A stretch of DNA of 64,000 nucleotides from Sinomicrobium soli (GTDB lineage Bacteria > Bacteroidota > Bacteroidia > Flavobacteriales > Flavobacteriaceae): contig NZ_QLNV01000003.1 in NCBI RefSeq assembly GCF_003285545.1, positions 62,001-126,000 on the forward strand. The letters are read 5' to 3'. Of this stretch, positions 44,827 through 53,336 are shown one piece after another (positions within the stretch are counted from its first letter, which is position 1; each line of letters starts with the position of its first letter). Both the position numbers and the translations under genes were made by a program. The notes below the pieces were generated by a model. That model saw nothing but the letters and a program-made list of their open reading frames with translations. It had not been told where the DNA came from and searched no databases.

Positions 44827-45912
44827 ATGTTAGCACCCATTTCATGTAACGGCTATTCCATCTATTTCAACGAAGACGGTTATGAAAAGCTGAAACACTA
44901 TATTGTGGAACGCAATCCGTCGCGGATATTTATCCTGACGGATGAAAACACCAATGAACACTGCATTCCCGTATTCATGGGGAAAATGCCGGCCGATTTT
45001 ACCGCGGAGATCATCGAAATAGAAGCGGGGGAACCCCATAAGACCATAGCGACCTGCAGCCAGGTATGGCAGGTCCTGTCTGAGCTGGGGGCCGACAGAA
45101 AGAGCCTGCTTATCAACCTGGGGGGAGGGGTCGTTACCGATCTCGGGGGGTTTGTGGCTTCCACCTTTATGCGGGGCATCGATTTTGTCAATGTCCCTAC
45201 ATCTTTACTGGCTATGGTAGACGCCTCGGTAGGCGGAAAAACCGGGGTCGACCTCGGTCCGCTCAAAAACCAGGTGGGGGTCATCAATGTGCCCGGCATA
45301 CTGATCGCAGATACGTCCATGCTCATGACCCTGCCTGCAAACCAGATGCGCAGCGGACTGGCAGAGATGCTGAAACACGGGCTGATACAGGACAGGAATT
45401 ACTGGGCGGCCTTTCGCGATCTTTCGGCACTGGATATGAACGACCTGGATGTCCTAATCCGGGATTCCATCATGATCAAGAACAACATCGTTATGCAGGA
45501 CCCCCGGGAAGCGGGATTGCGAAAATCCCTGAATTTCGGCCACACCCTGGGCCATGCCATAGAATCTTATTTCCTTCAGGCCCCCGAAAAAGACACCCTG
45601 CTCCACGGAGAAGCCATCGCCATAGGCATGATACTGGAAACCTGGCTGTCGGCAAAGACCCGGCAGTTCCCGGAAGATACCCTGGAAGAGATAACCCGGA
45701 TCATCCTGTCGTACTTCCCCAAAGTAACCATCGAAAAGGAAGACATAGCCCCCATCATTTCATACCTCAAATACGACAAGAAAAATGCGCACGGCCATAT
45801 CAATTTCCTCCTTCTCAAGGATATCGGTGCACCGGTAATTGACGTACGCGTGCCCGACGACCTCCTTATCCGGTCTTTTTCATATTACAACGGACAGCCA
45901 CAAACGGTTTAA
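44827..45912 (+). CDS. aroB: 3-dehydroquinate synthase
   Basis: Converts DAHP to 3-dehydroquinate in the shikimate pathway. 361 residues with the NAD site (LINLGGGVVTDLGGFVASTF), MRGIDFVNVPTSLLAMVDAS, VGGKTGVDLGPLKNQVG, and the metal-binding RSGLAEMLKHGLI, LNFGHTLGHAIE and LLHGEAIAIGM. Starts at ATG 44827, divergent from rpsA. Likely monocistronic. Confidence 0.96.
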   Translation: MLAPISCNGYSIYFNEDGYEKLKHYIVERNPSRIFILTDENTNEHCIPVFMGKMPADFTAEIIEIEAGEPHKTIATCSQVWQVLSELGADRKSLLINLGGGVVTDLGGFVASTFMRGIDFVNVPTSLLAMVDASVGGKTGVDLGPLKNQVGVINVPGILIADTSMLMTLPANQMRSGLAEMLKHGLIQDRNYWAAFRDLSALDMNDLDVLIRDSIMIKNNIVMQDPREAGLRKSLNFGHTLGHAIESYFLQAPEKDTLLHGEAIAIGMILETWLSAKTRQFPEDTLEEITRIILSYFPKVTIEKEDIAPIISYLKYDKKNAHGHINFLLLKDIGAPVIDVRVPDDLLIRSFSYYNGQPQTV

Positions 45913-46204
45913 GCTGTTTTACAGTTATGAGTTCAGAGTTATGATGCAACCTGTTACCTGCAAACCATAAAACTATAACCCTTCATACTTCGGACTTCGT
46001 GCTTCGAACTCCCCCCCTCTCTTTACACAAAAAAACCTTTACGAAAACGTTTGAAATCCATATTTTTGTCCCCGAACACAAACACTAAACATCCACCGGT
46101 TACAGGTACAGGCAAGAGGCAAAATAACCGGTTTCATGGCAGGACCGTTTTCTGGCCTCTCCTAACAGGTACACCGGTGGGCACACAAAAAACACACTAC
46201 AAAA
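45913..46204. repeat. Gene-free stretch with dispersed repeat before the GAPDH gene
   Basis: About 45922-45970 reads as GTTATGAGTTCAGAGTTATG followed by TGCAACCTGTTACCTGCAAA, a dispersed family (see 20446, 47681, 50107, 63523). A tract around TTCGGACTTCGTGCTTCGAA (about 45989) follows. The GAPDH promoter box is at 46061. Confidence 0.55.
46061..46068 (+). promoter_or_regulatory. Promoter -7 box for the GAPDH gene
   Basis: TATTTTTG, a full TAnnTTTG match, 137 bp before the start at 46205. Confidence 0.55.
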
Positions 46205-47653
46205 ATGAGCTTTACAGAAATCTATGAAAAGGAACTGGCCTTCCAAGCCGACCGCCGCAGGGCCTCGGTCGAATTCATCAAGACCGTAAGCGACCTCTGG
46301 TATGACAACTCGGTGGAACTGGTCCTTTTCCGAAACCAGCTTATCGACCGGAGCGTCAGTGAGATCATCAACCTGCACGAATACGCCGGGGCCTTTGTGG
46401 AAAAACCTATTTCCATATTCGATACGGTAGAGATCGCACATGTTATCAAACAGATGAACCTGCCCCCGGCCAAAATAGATATCGGAAAACTCACCTACGA
46501 ATACCACCTGGAAGACGATCAGTACAACAATGCCACAGCCTTTGTTTACGATAAACTGAAAAGAGCGCGGAACAGCCGGGAAATACAACCCAGGGATGTG
46601 GTTCTGTACGGTTTCGGGCGGATTGGCCGCCTGCTGGCCCGGGAGCTTATGACCCGGACCGGAAAAGGCAGCCAGCTAAGGCTCAGGGCTATCGTTACCA
46701 GGGGAAGTTCCGACAGCATTACCCTGGAAAAAAGGGCTTCACTGTTGCGTAACGACTCTGTTCACGGACATTTTCCCGGTACGGTTTCTGCCGACCCCGA
46801 AAACAACTGCCTGGTCATTAACGGTACTACGGTGCACATGATCTCTTCCGATGCCCCCGAGAAAACCGACTATGCCGGATACGGGATTAAAAATGCCCTG
46901 GTTATAGACAATACAGGGAGTTTCAGGGATAAGGAACAGTTGGGGCGCCATCTCAAAGCCAGGGGAGTAGACAAGGTGCTTCTCACGGCTCCCGGGAAAG
47001 GAATACCGAATATCGTTTACGGCGTAAACCACAAAGAATACAGTCCGGATAAAAACAGGATACTCTCCGCCGCTTCATGCACCACAAATGCCATTACGCC
47101 CATCCTCAAGGCCGTAGAAGACGCCTTAGGGATTACCAAAGGGCATATCGAGACCATACACGCATACACCAACGACCAGAACCTTGTAGACAATATGCAC
47201 CACAAATACCGCAGGGGTCGCGCGGCTGCACTCAATATGGTCATCACCGAGACCGGGGCAGGAAAAGCCGTATCCAAAGCCCTGCCGTCACTGGAAGGAA
47301 AGCTTACCTCCAATGCCATTCGCGTTCCCGTGCCGAACGGATCACTGGCCATACTGAACCTGGAAACGGCAAAAAATACTACGAGAGAGGACATCAATAC
47401 CGTCATAAAAAAATATGCCCTGGAGGGAGAATTGGTGGAACAGATAAAATATTCCCTGAGCAACGAACTGGTTTCCTCCGATATCGTAGGCACTACTGCC
47501 CCTGCCATATACGACAGCAGGGCCACCATTGTATCACCTGACGGAAAAAACCTGGTGCTGTATGTATGGTATGACAACGAATACGGATACAGCCAGCAGG
47601 TCGTCCGGCTTGCCAAATATATGGCCAAAGTAAGGCGGTATACCTATTATTAG
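46205..47653 (+). CDS. Glyceraldehyde-3-phosphate dehydrogenase, long form
   Basis: 482 residues, about 145 longer at the N-terminus than classical GAPDH (about 335). The NAD-binding motif VVLYGFGRIGRLLARELM begins near 136, the catalytic Cys292 is in SAASCTTNAITP, and the His region is IETIHAYTNDQNLVDN. The C-terminal YVWYDNEYGYSQQVVRLAKY is canonical. The N-terminal 130 residues (TEIYEKELAFQADRRRASVE, LFRNQLIDRSVSEIINLHEY) form an extra helical domain seen in a Bacteroidota subfamily; its job is not known. A strong hairpin follows. Confidence 0.93.
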   Translation: MSFTEIYEKELAFQADRRRASVEFIKTVSDLWYDNSVELVLFRNQLIDRSVSEIINLHEYAGAFVEKPISIFDTVEIAHVIKQMNLPPAKIDIGKLTYEYHLEDDQYNNATAFVYDKLKRARNSREIQPRDVVLYGFGRIGRLLARELMTRTGKGSQLRLRAIVTRGSSDSITLEKRASLLRNDSVHGHFPGTVSADPENNCLVINGTTVHMISSDAPEKTDYAGYGIKNALVIDNTGSFRDKEQLGRHLKARGVDKVLLTAPGKGIPNIVYGVNHKEYSPDKNRILSAASCTTNAITPILKAVEDALGITKGHIETIHAYTNDQNLVDNMHHKYRRGRAAALNMVITETGAGKAVSKALPSLEGKLTSNAIRVPVPNGSLAILNLETAKNTTREDINTVIKKYALEGELVEQIKYSLSNELVSSDIVGTTAPAIYDSRATIVSPDGKNLVLYVWYDNEYGYSQQVVRLAKYMAKVRRYTYY

Positions 47654-47680
47654 AGCTCACGGAACCACGGAACGTTATAA

Positions 47681-47723
47681 TCAGTTATGAGTTCGGAATT
47701 CGGAGTTCAGACACTATAACCTG
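47681..47723. repeat. Dispersed repeat copy downstream of GAPDH
   Basis: CAGTTATGAGTTCGGAATTC followed by GGAGTTCAGACACTATAACC, a relative of the copy at 45922. Confidence 0.5.
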
Positions 47724-47726
47724 AAA

Positions 47727-47753
47727 AAGCCGGAAGAATCCCTCTTCCGGCTT
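47727..47753 (+). terminator. Hairpin after the GAPDH gene
   Basis: Perfect 11-bp stem AAGCCGGAAGA/TCTTCCGGCTT with a 5-nt loop. No T-run follows, so it may be an mRNA 3' stabiliser or a weak terminator. From 47754 to 47913 no gene is seen. Confidence 0.6.
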
Positions 47754-47913
47754 CGTACAAAAACAAGGAAAAGCACACCAGATGTAATTAACTTAAAAGC
47801 AATTATTTAACCATAATTCATTCATACAAAAAAGATTATTTCTTTGTAATTCTCCCGATTAGATAGTAATTTGCAGTATATTTTAGATTGCAAAAAAATA
47901 AAGGCCGGAACCT

Positions 47914-48225
47914 ATGTCTATTGCCATTTCTAAATACAAAAAACGACTGGATGCTATTTTTAGGAGGCATAAAGTACAACGTGCCTATCTTTTCGGGTCC
48001 TCGTTACGAAAGGACTTTAATAAAAATAGTGATCTGGATTTTCTCATAAAGTTCCACGATTCTCTCAAAGACCCTGTAGAAAAAGGAGAGATGTGGTGGA
48101 ACCTGCACGATTCCCTGCGTGATTTATTCCGGAGAGAAGTAGACCTCATTACCGAAAACTCCCTTAAAAATCCGTATTTTATAGAGGAGTTAGAGGAAAA
48201 CAAAAAATTAATATATGGATCGTAG
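47914..48225 (+). CDS. mntA: MNT-type nucleotidyltransferase (antitoxin of a HepT/MntA pair)
   Basis: 103 residues. The minimal nucleotidyltransferase signature GSSLRKDFNKNSDLDFLI (Gly28-Ser29, Asp40, Asp42) matches G-S-x10-D-x-D. In HepT/MntA modules this enzyme adds AMP to a Tyr of HepT and so inactivates it. The last 11 bp overlap the HepT gene in another frame, as is usual. Base composition is more AT-rich than the neighbouring housekeeping genes, in keeping with horizontal transfer. Confidence 0.88.
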   Translation: MSIAISKYKKRLDAIFRRHKVQRAYLFGSSLRKDFNKNSDLDFLIKFHDSLKDPVEKGEMWWNLHDSLRDLFRREVDLITENSLKNPYFIEELEENKKLIYGS

Positions 48226-48550
48226 CGAGAAAAAGTTACTCTTCGACATCTCAACCGCGATCGAAAACATAGAAAACTATATCGGACCACAAAAGGTTTT
48301 CGAAGAATACGACTCTAATGCTATGCTCCAGGATGCCGTAGAAAGAAATATCGAAATTATTGGAGAAGCGGTCAACCGGCTTTTAGGTATTAATCCCGAT
48401 ATTAAGATTACAAATTCCCGGAGAATCGTAGATGCCAGAAATAAAATAATTCACGGATATGACACCATTGAAAACTCCCAGATATGGGGTATTATTATAA
48501 TTCATTTACCTGTTCTGAAAGCAGAAGTAGACCATTTACTCGCTAAGTGA
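48215..48550 (+). CDS. hepT: HepT-like toxin (DUF86)
   Basis: 111 residues, all-helical HEPN fold. The RNase motif R-x4-H-x-Y is intact as Arg75-NKII-His80-Gly-Tyr82, so the toxin looks active if not AMPylated. It overlaps MntA by 11 bp. HepT cleaves RNA (for example tRNA ends) in characterised systems; target here unknown. Confidence 0.88.
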   Translation: MDRSEKKLLFDISTAIENIENYIGPQKVFEEYDSNAMLQDAVERNIEIIGEAVNRLLGINPDIKITNSRRIVDARNKIIHGYDTIENSQIWGIIIIHLPVLKAEVDHLLAK

Positions 48551-48650
48551 GATTTAAAATACCCCGAAGCCTGTCGCCAGCAGGTTTCCCTCCATACCGG
48601 TACCATATAGATAATTGTATACCAACACTTTGCCAACCCATAATATTCCA

Positions 48651-48692
48651 TATCTTTGCAGCCCCGTGCAGTAATGCAGGGGCTGTTTTTTC
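48651..48692 (+). promoter_or_regulatory. Promoter box followed at once by a leader hairpin with T-run
   Basis: TATCTTTG (48651-48658) fits TAnnTTTG. A stem then forms (CAGCCCC with GGGGCTG, inner TGCA/TGCA, loop GTAA) at 48659-48685, followed by TTTTTT. The hairpin may terminate hepT transcripts, or act as an attenuator or 5'-protecting leader for the coiled-coil protein and trmD. Confidence 0.55.
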
Positions 48693-48765
48693 AGAAATTA
48701 CAATAAGTACGGCATTTACGACGTTACGAAGCATAAACAATAATCATCAACAACTACAGTCTGAA

Positions 48766-49404
48766 ATGAAAATGAAGAACGTATACCTCATCTGTATTGC
48801 ACTTACACTATCCCTGCTCTGCAGTAATTTACTGCATGCCCAGGATACCGGAAATGAAGAGAATCCCGAAGACAAGCTGTCCCTTACGGAGGGAGATGTC
48901 AATAACCAGTTCGAATTCGTGATCCAGCGCTCCAACAACTACCAGGAGTACAAGGTCGTGAAAAAAAACTGGCTGTATACCCTTAAAAAAAACACCCTGG
49001 ATTCCCTGGCCCGGGTAGAAAAGGAATTGTCAGAGGCCATTAATCTTACCAAATCGCAAAACAGCGAAATGGAATCCCTCAAGAGGGAACTGGCCGAAAA
49101 CCAGGAACATGTAAGTTCCCTGACCGATGAAAAAGACAGTATTTCATTCTTCGGGGCCCTGATCGACAAATCCACTTACAAGGCTACCATGTGGGGTATT
49201 GTAGGCCTGCTCGCAGTAGTACTGCTTTTCTTTGTCTATAAATTCAGGAACAGTAATGCAGTGACCCAGAGTGCCAGAAAAGCACTGGAAGAACTGGAAC
49301 AGGAATATGAAGACCACCGGAAAAAGGCCCTGGAAAGGGAACAGAAGGTGAGAAGGCAGCTTCAGGATGAGATCAATAAACAGAAGATCTCCAAAGCCAA
49401 GTAA
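48766..49404 (+). CDS. Membrane-anchored coiled-coil protein of unknown function before trmD
   Basis: About 212 residues from ATG 48766: signal peptide (MKNVYLICIALTLSLLCSNL), an external region with a coiled coil (LDSLARVEKELSEAINLTKS ... LKRELAENQEHVSSL), one membrane helix (GIVGLLAVVLLFFVYKF, about 148-165) and a highly charged cytoplasmic coiled coil. Members of this family are often named after trmD only because they sit beside it; the sequence shows nothing of a methyltransferase. The longer frame to 48547 lacks any protein-like signal. It may be a structural or regulatory membrane protein. Confidence 0.75.
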   Translation: MKMKNVYLICIALTLSLLCSNLLHAQDTGNEENPEDKLSLTEGDVNNQFEFVIQRSNNYQEYKVVKKNWLYTLKKNTLDSLARVEKELSEAINLTKSQNSEMESLKRELAENQEHVSSLTDEKDSISFFGALIDKSTYKATMWGIVGLLAVVLLFFVYKFRNSNAVTQSARKALEELEQEYEDHRKKALEREQKVRRQLQDEINKQKISKAK

Positions 49405-49416
49405 TCCTTTCCGTAT

Positions 49417-50094
49417 ATGCGTATCGATATCATCACCGTACTGCCCGAACTGCTCAAAAGTCCTTTTGAAGCTTCCATACTCCGGAGGGCGATAGACAAA
49501 GGGCTTGTGGAAGTATACACCCATAACCTCCGCGACTATGCGTCGGACAACTACAGGACCATAGACGACTACCAGTTCGGAGGCGGGGCCGGGATGGTCA
49601 TGATGATCGAACCCATAGACCGCTGTATTTCGAAACTGAAAACGGAGCGGGAATACGACGAGGTCATTTACATGACTCCCGACGGCAATACCCTGAACCA
49701 GAAAATATCCAATCAGCTGTCGCTTGCAGAGAATATCATTATTCTATGCGGGCATTACAAGGGCGTGGATCAAAGGGTGAGGGACCGGTTTATCACCCGT
49801 GAAATTTCGATTGGGGATTATGTCCTCTCGGGAGGAGAGCTCGGAGCGGCCGTATTGTGCGATTCCATCATCCGGCTGATCCCCGGTGTGCTGAACGATG
49901 AGACATCGGCGCTGACCGATTCTTTCCAGGACAACCTGCTCGCTCCCCCGGTATACACCAGGCCTGCCGAATACAAAGGCTGGAAGGTACCCGGAGTACT
50001 GCTGAGCGGGAACTTTCCGGAAATCGAAAAATGGCGGGAAGAACAGGCCTACCTGCGTACCCGGGAAAGACGCCCGGACCTGCTGGACGAATAA
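49417..50094 (+). CDS. trmD: tRNA (guanine-N1-)-methyltransferase TrmD
   Basis: Methylates G37 of tRNAs with SAM. 225 residues; SPOUT knot motifs [38 protein letters not shown] and [14 protein letters not shown], plus FGGGAGMVM. 12 bp after the coiled-coil gene, in one operon. Confidence 0.96.
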   Translation: MRIDIITVLPELLKSPFEASILRRAIDKGLVEVYTHNLRDYASDNYRTIDDYQFGGGAGMVMMIEPIDRCISKLKTEREYDEVIYMTPDGNTLNQKISNQLSLAENIIILCGHYKGVDQRVRDRFITREISIGDYVLSGGELGAAVLCDSIIRLIPGVLNDETSALTDSFQDNLLAPPVYTRPAEYKGWKVPGVLLSGNFPEIEKWREEQAYLRTRERRPDLLDE

Positions 50095-50106
50095 ATACGG
50101 GGGGAG

Positions 50107-50130
50107 CCTGCAACCTCCAACCTGCAACCA
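50107..50130. repeat. Dispersed repeat copy after trmD
   Basis: CCTGCAACCTCCAACCTGCA, related to copies at 20446, 45922 and 63523. Confidence 0.45.
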
Positions 50131-50170
50131 AAGTACAAGGATTCTCTTTCCCGCTTCACGTAAAAAACCT

Positions 50171-50178
50171 TATCTTTG
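50171..50178 (+). promoter_or_regulatory. Promoter -7 box for the metallophosphatase gene
   Basis: TATCTTTG, a full TAnnTTTG match, 37 bp before the ATG at 50208. Confidence 0.6.
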
Positions 50179-50207
50179 ATCATCATTCACTTTTACGGTC
50201 CAAAGAA

Positions 50208-51125
50208 ATGAAAAGACGGGATTTTATTCAGCACACTTCGGCTTCGGCCGCTTTTTTATCGCTCGGGGGATTTTCCCTGTCTTCCTGCACACCGGAAAAC
50301 ACGGCAAAACATATTACCATACTCCACACCAACGACGTACACAGCCATATCGACGTCCTTCCTGATAACGACCCCCGCAACCCGGGAAAAGGGGGAGTGT
50401 CCAGGAGAGCGACACTCATAGAACGTATACGCCGCGAAAACCCGAATACACTGCTGCTGGATGCCGGAGATATTTTTCAGGGTACTCCCTATTTCAATTA
50501 TTACGGGGGCGAACTGGAATTCAAGCTGATGAGTATGCTCCGGTATGATGCCGCTACCCTTGGAAATCATGATTTTGACAATGGTATCGACGGACTTTAC
50601 GCCCAGCTGCCCCACGCCGATTTTGATTTTATTATTGCGAATTACGATTTCTCCGATACCGTGATGGACACCCATACCAGGCCCTATAAGGTCTTTACCA
50701 GGGACGGAATAAAAATAGGTGTTTTCGGGTTGGGAATACAACTCAAGGGACTGGTCAACGACAATCTGTACAAGGAAACAAAATACCTGGACCCGGTTGA
50801 AATTGCCCAGGATATGTCAACTGTCTTAAAAAGGGACGAAAACTGCGATGTCGTTGTCTGCCTGTCCCATATCGGTTACCGGTACAGGGACAACAACCGC
50901 CCTTCCGATATCATGCTCGCGGAAAATACGGAAAACATAGATATCATCATAGGAGGGCACACCCATACTTTCCTCGACAGGCCCACCATATGCCATAACC
51001 GGAAAGGAGAAAAAGTACTGGTGAACCAGGCCGGGTGCTTCGGCATAAATGTCGGACGTATAGATTTTTACCTGGATCACGACAATAAACTCATAGACCG
51101 TGAAGGCCGTACCATAATCGTCTGA
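50208..51125 (+). CDS. 5'-nucleotidase-like metallophosphatase lipoprotein
   Basis: 305 residues. The N-terminus MKRRDFIQHTSASAAFLSLG then SLSSC combines a twin-arginine-like signal with a lipoprotein Cys. The calcineurin-type metallophosphatase domain has ILHTNDVHSHID, LLDAGDIFQG, TLGNHDFDNG, CLSHIGYRY and GGHTHTFLD, giving the two-metal site. The C-terminal 5'-nucleotidase substrate domain is missing, as in the flavobacterial group where it is carried by a separate gene; no such partner adjoins here. Probable periplasmic phosphoester hydrolase; substrate unknown. Confidence 0.88.
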   Translation: MKRRDFIQHTSASAAFLSLGGFSLSSCTPENTAKHITILHTNDVHSHIDVLPDNDPRNPGKGGVSRRATLIERIRRENPNTLLLDAGDIFQGTPYFNYYGGELEFKLMSMLRYDAATLGNHDFDNGIDGLYAQLPHADFDFIIANYDFSDTVMDTHTRPYKVFTRDGIKIGVFGLGIQLKGLVNDNLYKETKYLDPVEIAQDMSTVLKRDENCDVVVCLSHIGYRYRDNNRPSDIMLAENTENIDIIIGGHTHTFLDRPTICHNRKGEKVLVNQAGCFGINVGRIDFYLDHDNKLIDREGRTIIV

Positions 51126-51201
51126 CCCGAGAAATACCGCAATAAATTTGGTGGTATACCCAAGTCACAGTAATTTTATAAGGTCAATAAAAACCTATAT
51201 T

Positions 51202-51789
51202 ATGAGAAAAGTAGCATTATTAACATTGTCTGTTGCATTCCTTACCGTGTCCTGTAAGGATGGAACAAAGAAAAAGAATGAAGATAGTACAACGGATACC
51301 GTGGAGCCGGCACAAACCGAAACCGTAACAGAAACGGCCAGGGAAATTACCGTGACCATGGACCCGAAAAGCGAATCGACTGCCAAGGGAACCGTTACCT
51401 TTTCGGAAGAGGGCGGCACCGTGACCATGACCGCCAATTTCGAAGGACTGGAACCCGGAGAACACGCCATACACCTGCATGAAAAAGCAGACTGCTCTGC
51501 TCCCGACGGAACATCTACCGGCGGACACTGGAACCCGACCTTTGAGAAACACGGCAAATGGGGAGATGCCGAAGGATATCACAAGGGAGACATAGGAAAT
51601 TTCGAAGCCGATGAAAACGGTAACGGATCGATTACCTTTTCTACCGACGAATGGTGTATTGACTGTGATGACGAAACCAAAAATATTGTAGGTAAAGGAG
51701 TAATAGTTCACGCTGACCCGGATGACTTCGAGTCACAACCGACAGGAAATGCAGGCGGACGGGTAAGTTGCGGGGGGATTATTCAATAA
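51202..51789 (+). CDS. sodC: Copper/zinc superoxide dismutase lipoprotein
   Basis: 195 residues. Lipoprotein signal (LLTLSVAFLTVSC), an acidic linker, then the Cu/Zn-SOD fold: HAIHLHEKADCSAPDGT (two copper His), GGHWNPTFEKHG (bridging and zinc His), GDIGNFEAD (zinc Asp region), VIVHADPDDF (copper His), and GNAGGRVSCGGI (disulfide Cys and active-site Arg). Removes superoxide in the periplasm. Start chosen at the signal peptide rather than the longer frame at 51148. Confidence 0.93.
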   Translation: MRKVALLTLSVAFLTVSCKDGTKKKNEDSTTDTVEPAQTETVTETAREITVTMDPKSESTAKGTVTFSEEGGTVTMTANFEGLEPGEHAIHLHEKADCSAPDGTSTGGHWNPTFEKHGKWGDAEGYHKGDIGNFEADENGNGSITFSTDEWCIDCDDETKNIVGKGVIVHADPDDFESQPTGNAGGRVSCGGIIQ

Positions 51790-51843
51790 TCATATTTAAG
51801 TCCGGGGCTTTATCTCTCTTATGAACCAAAACCATTACACCTC

Positions 51844-53034
51844 ATGAATCCCTCGGCCTCCGGTTGGATCACCAAACTTAACTCCCTACTGGGTCACGCA
51901 GCTTTCTTCCCCGCAGAGAACGGGACCTTTTACGGGAAACTGCGCGAATCGGGATTTATATACGGCACCAACATAAAACCGGCATTACCGCTGGAGATAG
52001 ACAACAGGCTTACCGAAGAGGAATTGTCGAAGGTCCATTTGTACATTTCCCTGCTGTCGGCCTATTATACCCGCAACGGAACACTTGATTTCGATCGGGC
52101 CATAGATTCCATCATTGCTTTCTATACCGTTATGGAAAGCAATGATGTTTCTTTTTTCAACAAATTGCTTACGGGAAACAAAGGGTCGTCCAAACTCGAG
52201 AAGATCATCGGCAACCGGGTGCTGTTCGACGAAAATATTCTCACCAAAAACTTCAACCGCATTCCCACCAATATGCTGTTGTATATCGACACCCTCACCT
52301 ACAAACAATATCTCGACGGGAACGAAAACTGTATGGAATATGCCGGAAACCTCGAGACCTTTATCATAAACACCATTTACCGTGCCCTCGATACCAAAAC
52401 AGAAAAAAACGAATACGATATCCAGCTTGTAAAGCTGTTTGAGTCATCCACACGGTATACCGGCACCTACGACCAGAAGGTGGAAGACCTCCAGCAACAG
52501 CCTCCCTTCCGGCTGTCCTCTGCCCTGGAAAAAAAATATGTGGTAGACCTCGCATCCCTTGCCGTATGGAACGACCGTACCGTGGAGGAGCAGGAAAAAA
52601 AATTCATCGCAGCACTGGCCCACGATATACTGTACCTGCCGGTAGCGGAAGCAGAACGCTCCCTCTTCCTCGTACAGGATTTTTTTAATCTGCACAGGAA
52701 GGAGATCCCCATCCTGAACTTTTCCAACCCCGTAAGACAGTTCTACGACAACTCCTCGAGGATGGTGAGCAACCTCATTCTCCGGAACAGGAAACGACTA
52801 CAGCTGGAGCTCCTGGAAAGCAGGGAACTGGTAGTGCTCCTGTCAAAATCCACCGTCAAGGAACTCAGTAAGGAAGAGAAACAGAAGGTCAGATCGCAAT
52901 TGCTCGATATATGTAAGTCCATTCCCTCACTGGCCATCTTTTTACTTCCCGGAGGCGGGGTATTACTGCCGCTTCTGGTCAAGTTTATCCCCCAGCTGCT
53001 CCCCTCTTCATTCGACGACAACAAACTGGAATAG
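51844..53034 (+). CDS. LETM1-like domain protein
   Basis: 396 residues, mostly helical, no signal peptide. The C-terminal end (VRSQLLDICKSIPSLAIF then LLPGGGVLLPLLVKFIPQLL) matches the ribosome-binding-domain core of LETM1, a mitochondrial inner-membrane ion-homeostasis protein, including its single hydrophobic FxLPGG segment. The N-terminal 300 residues are not recognisable. Such proteins are seen in Bacteroidota with no known role. It follows sodC by 54 bp and may be co-transcribed. Confidence 0.75.
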   Translation: MNPSASGWITKLNSLLGHAAFFPAENGTFYGKLRESGFIYGTNIKPALPLEIDNRLTEEELSKVHLYISLLSAYYTRNGTLDFDRAIDSIIAFYTVMESNDVSFFNKLLTGNKGSSKLEKIIGNRVLFDENILTKNFNRIPTNMLLYIDTLTYKQYLDGNENCMEYAGNLETFIINTIYRALDTKTEKNEYDIQLVKLFESSTRYTGTYDQKVEDLQQQPPFRLSSALEKKYVVDLASLAVWNDRTVEEQEKKFIAALAHDILYLPVAEAERSLFLVQDFFNLHRKEIPILNFSNPVRQFYDNSSRMVSNLILRNRKRLQLELLESRELVVLLSKSTVKELSKEEKQKVRSQLLDICKSIPSLAIFLLPGGGVLLPLLVKFIPQLLPSSFDDNKLE

Positions 53035-53336
53035 TCACCCCCGGAAATCCCCTTCTGTTTAATAACATTTCCGGTATTTTGTTATATTCCGCACAGCGTT
53101 CTTTATTGACGAAAAAAAACTGTACTTTTAGGCGGCATTTATAATCCGGGATAGCTTTTGGCATTTTGCTCTTTGAAAAATGCTGAAACCTATCTTTTTT
53201 TGTGCAGTATCAATCTAAAACCTTGTATGATTTTTTCAATTACAGACATCCTTTTTTTACGAAATAAAAATAATTGCAAACACTAAAACAAACTGTTCCT
53301 GCGGAACTGCCCGTTACGGAACAGAGATAAACACCT
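53035..53336. other. 302-bp leader region of galK-galT
   Basis: No ORF seen. A weak promoter TTGAC ... TACTTTTA (53123-53130, one base off TAnnTTTG, 17-bp spacing) is present. A small hairpin GCATTTTG/AAAAATGC (about 53162-53184) sits in the probable 200-nt leader, with a T-tract about 10 nt later; attenuation is possible. Confidence 0.45.

Noticed and set aside
48547-48765. N-terminal extension of the coiled-coil protein
   Set aside because: It runs through the promoter box and the T-run hairpin and precedes a good signal peptide starting at 48766.
50031-50207. N-terminal extension of the metallophosphatase
   Set aside because: It overlaps trmD and a repeat, and the twin-arginine-like signal begins at 50208.
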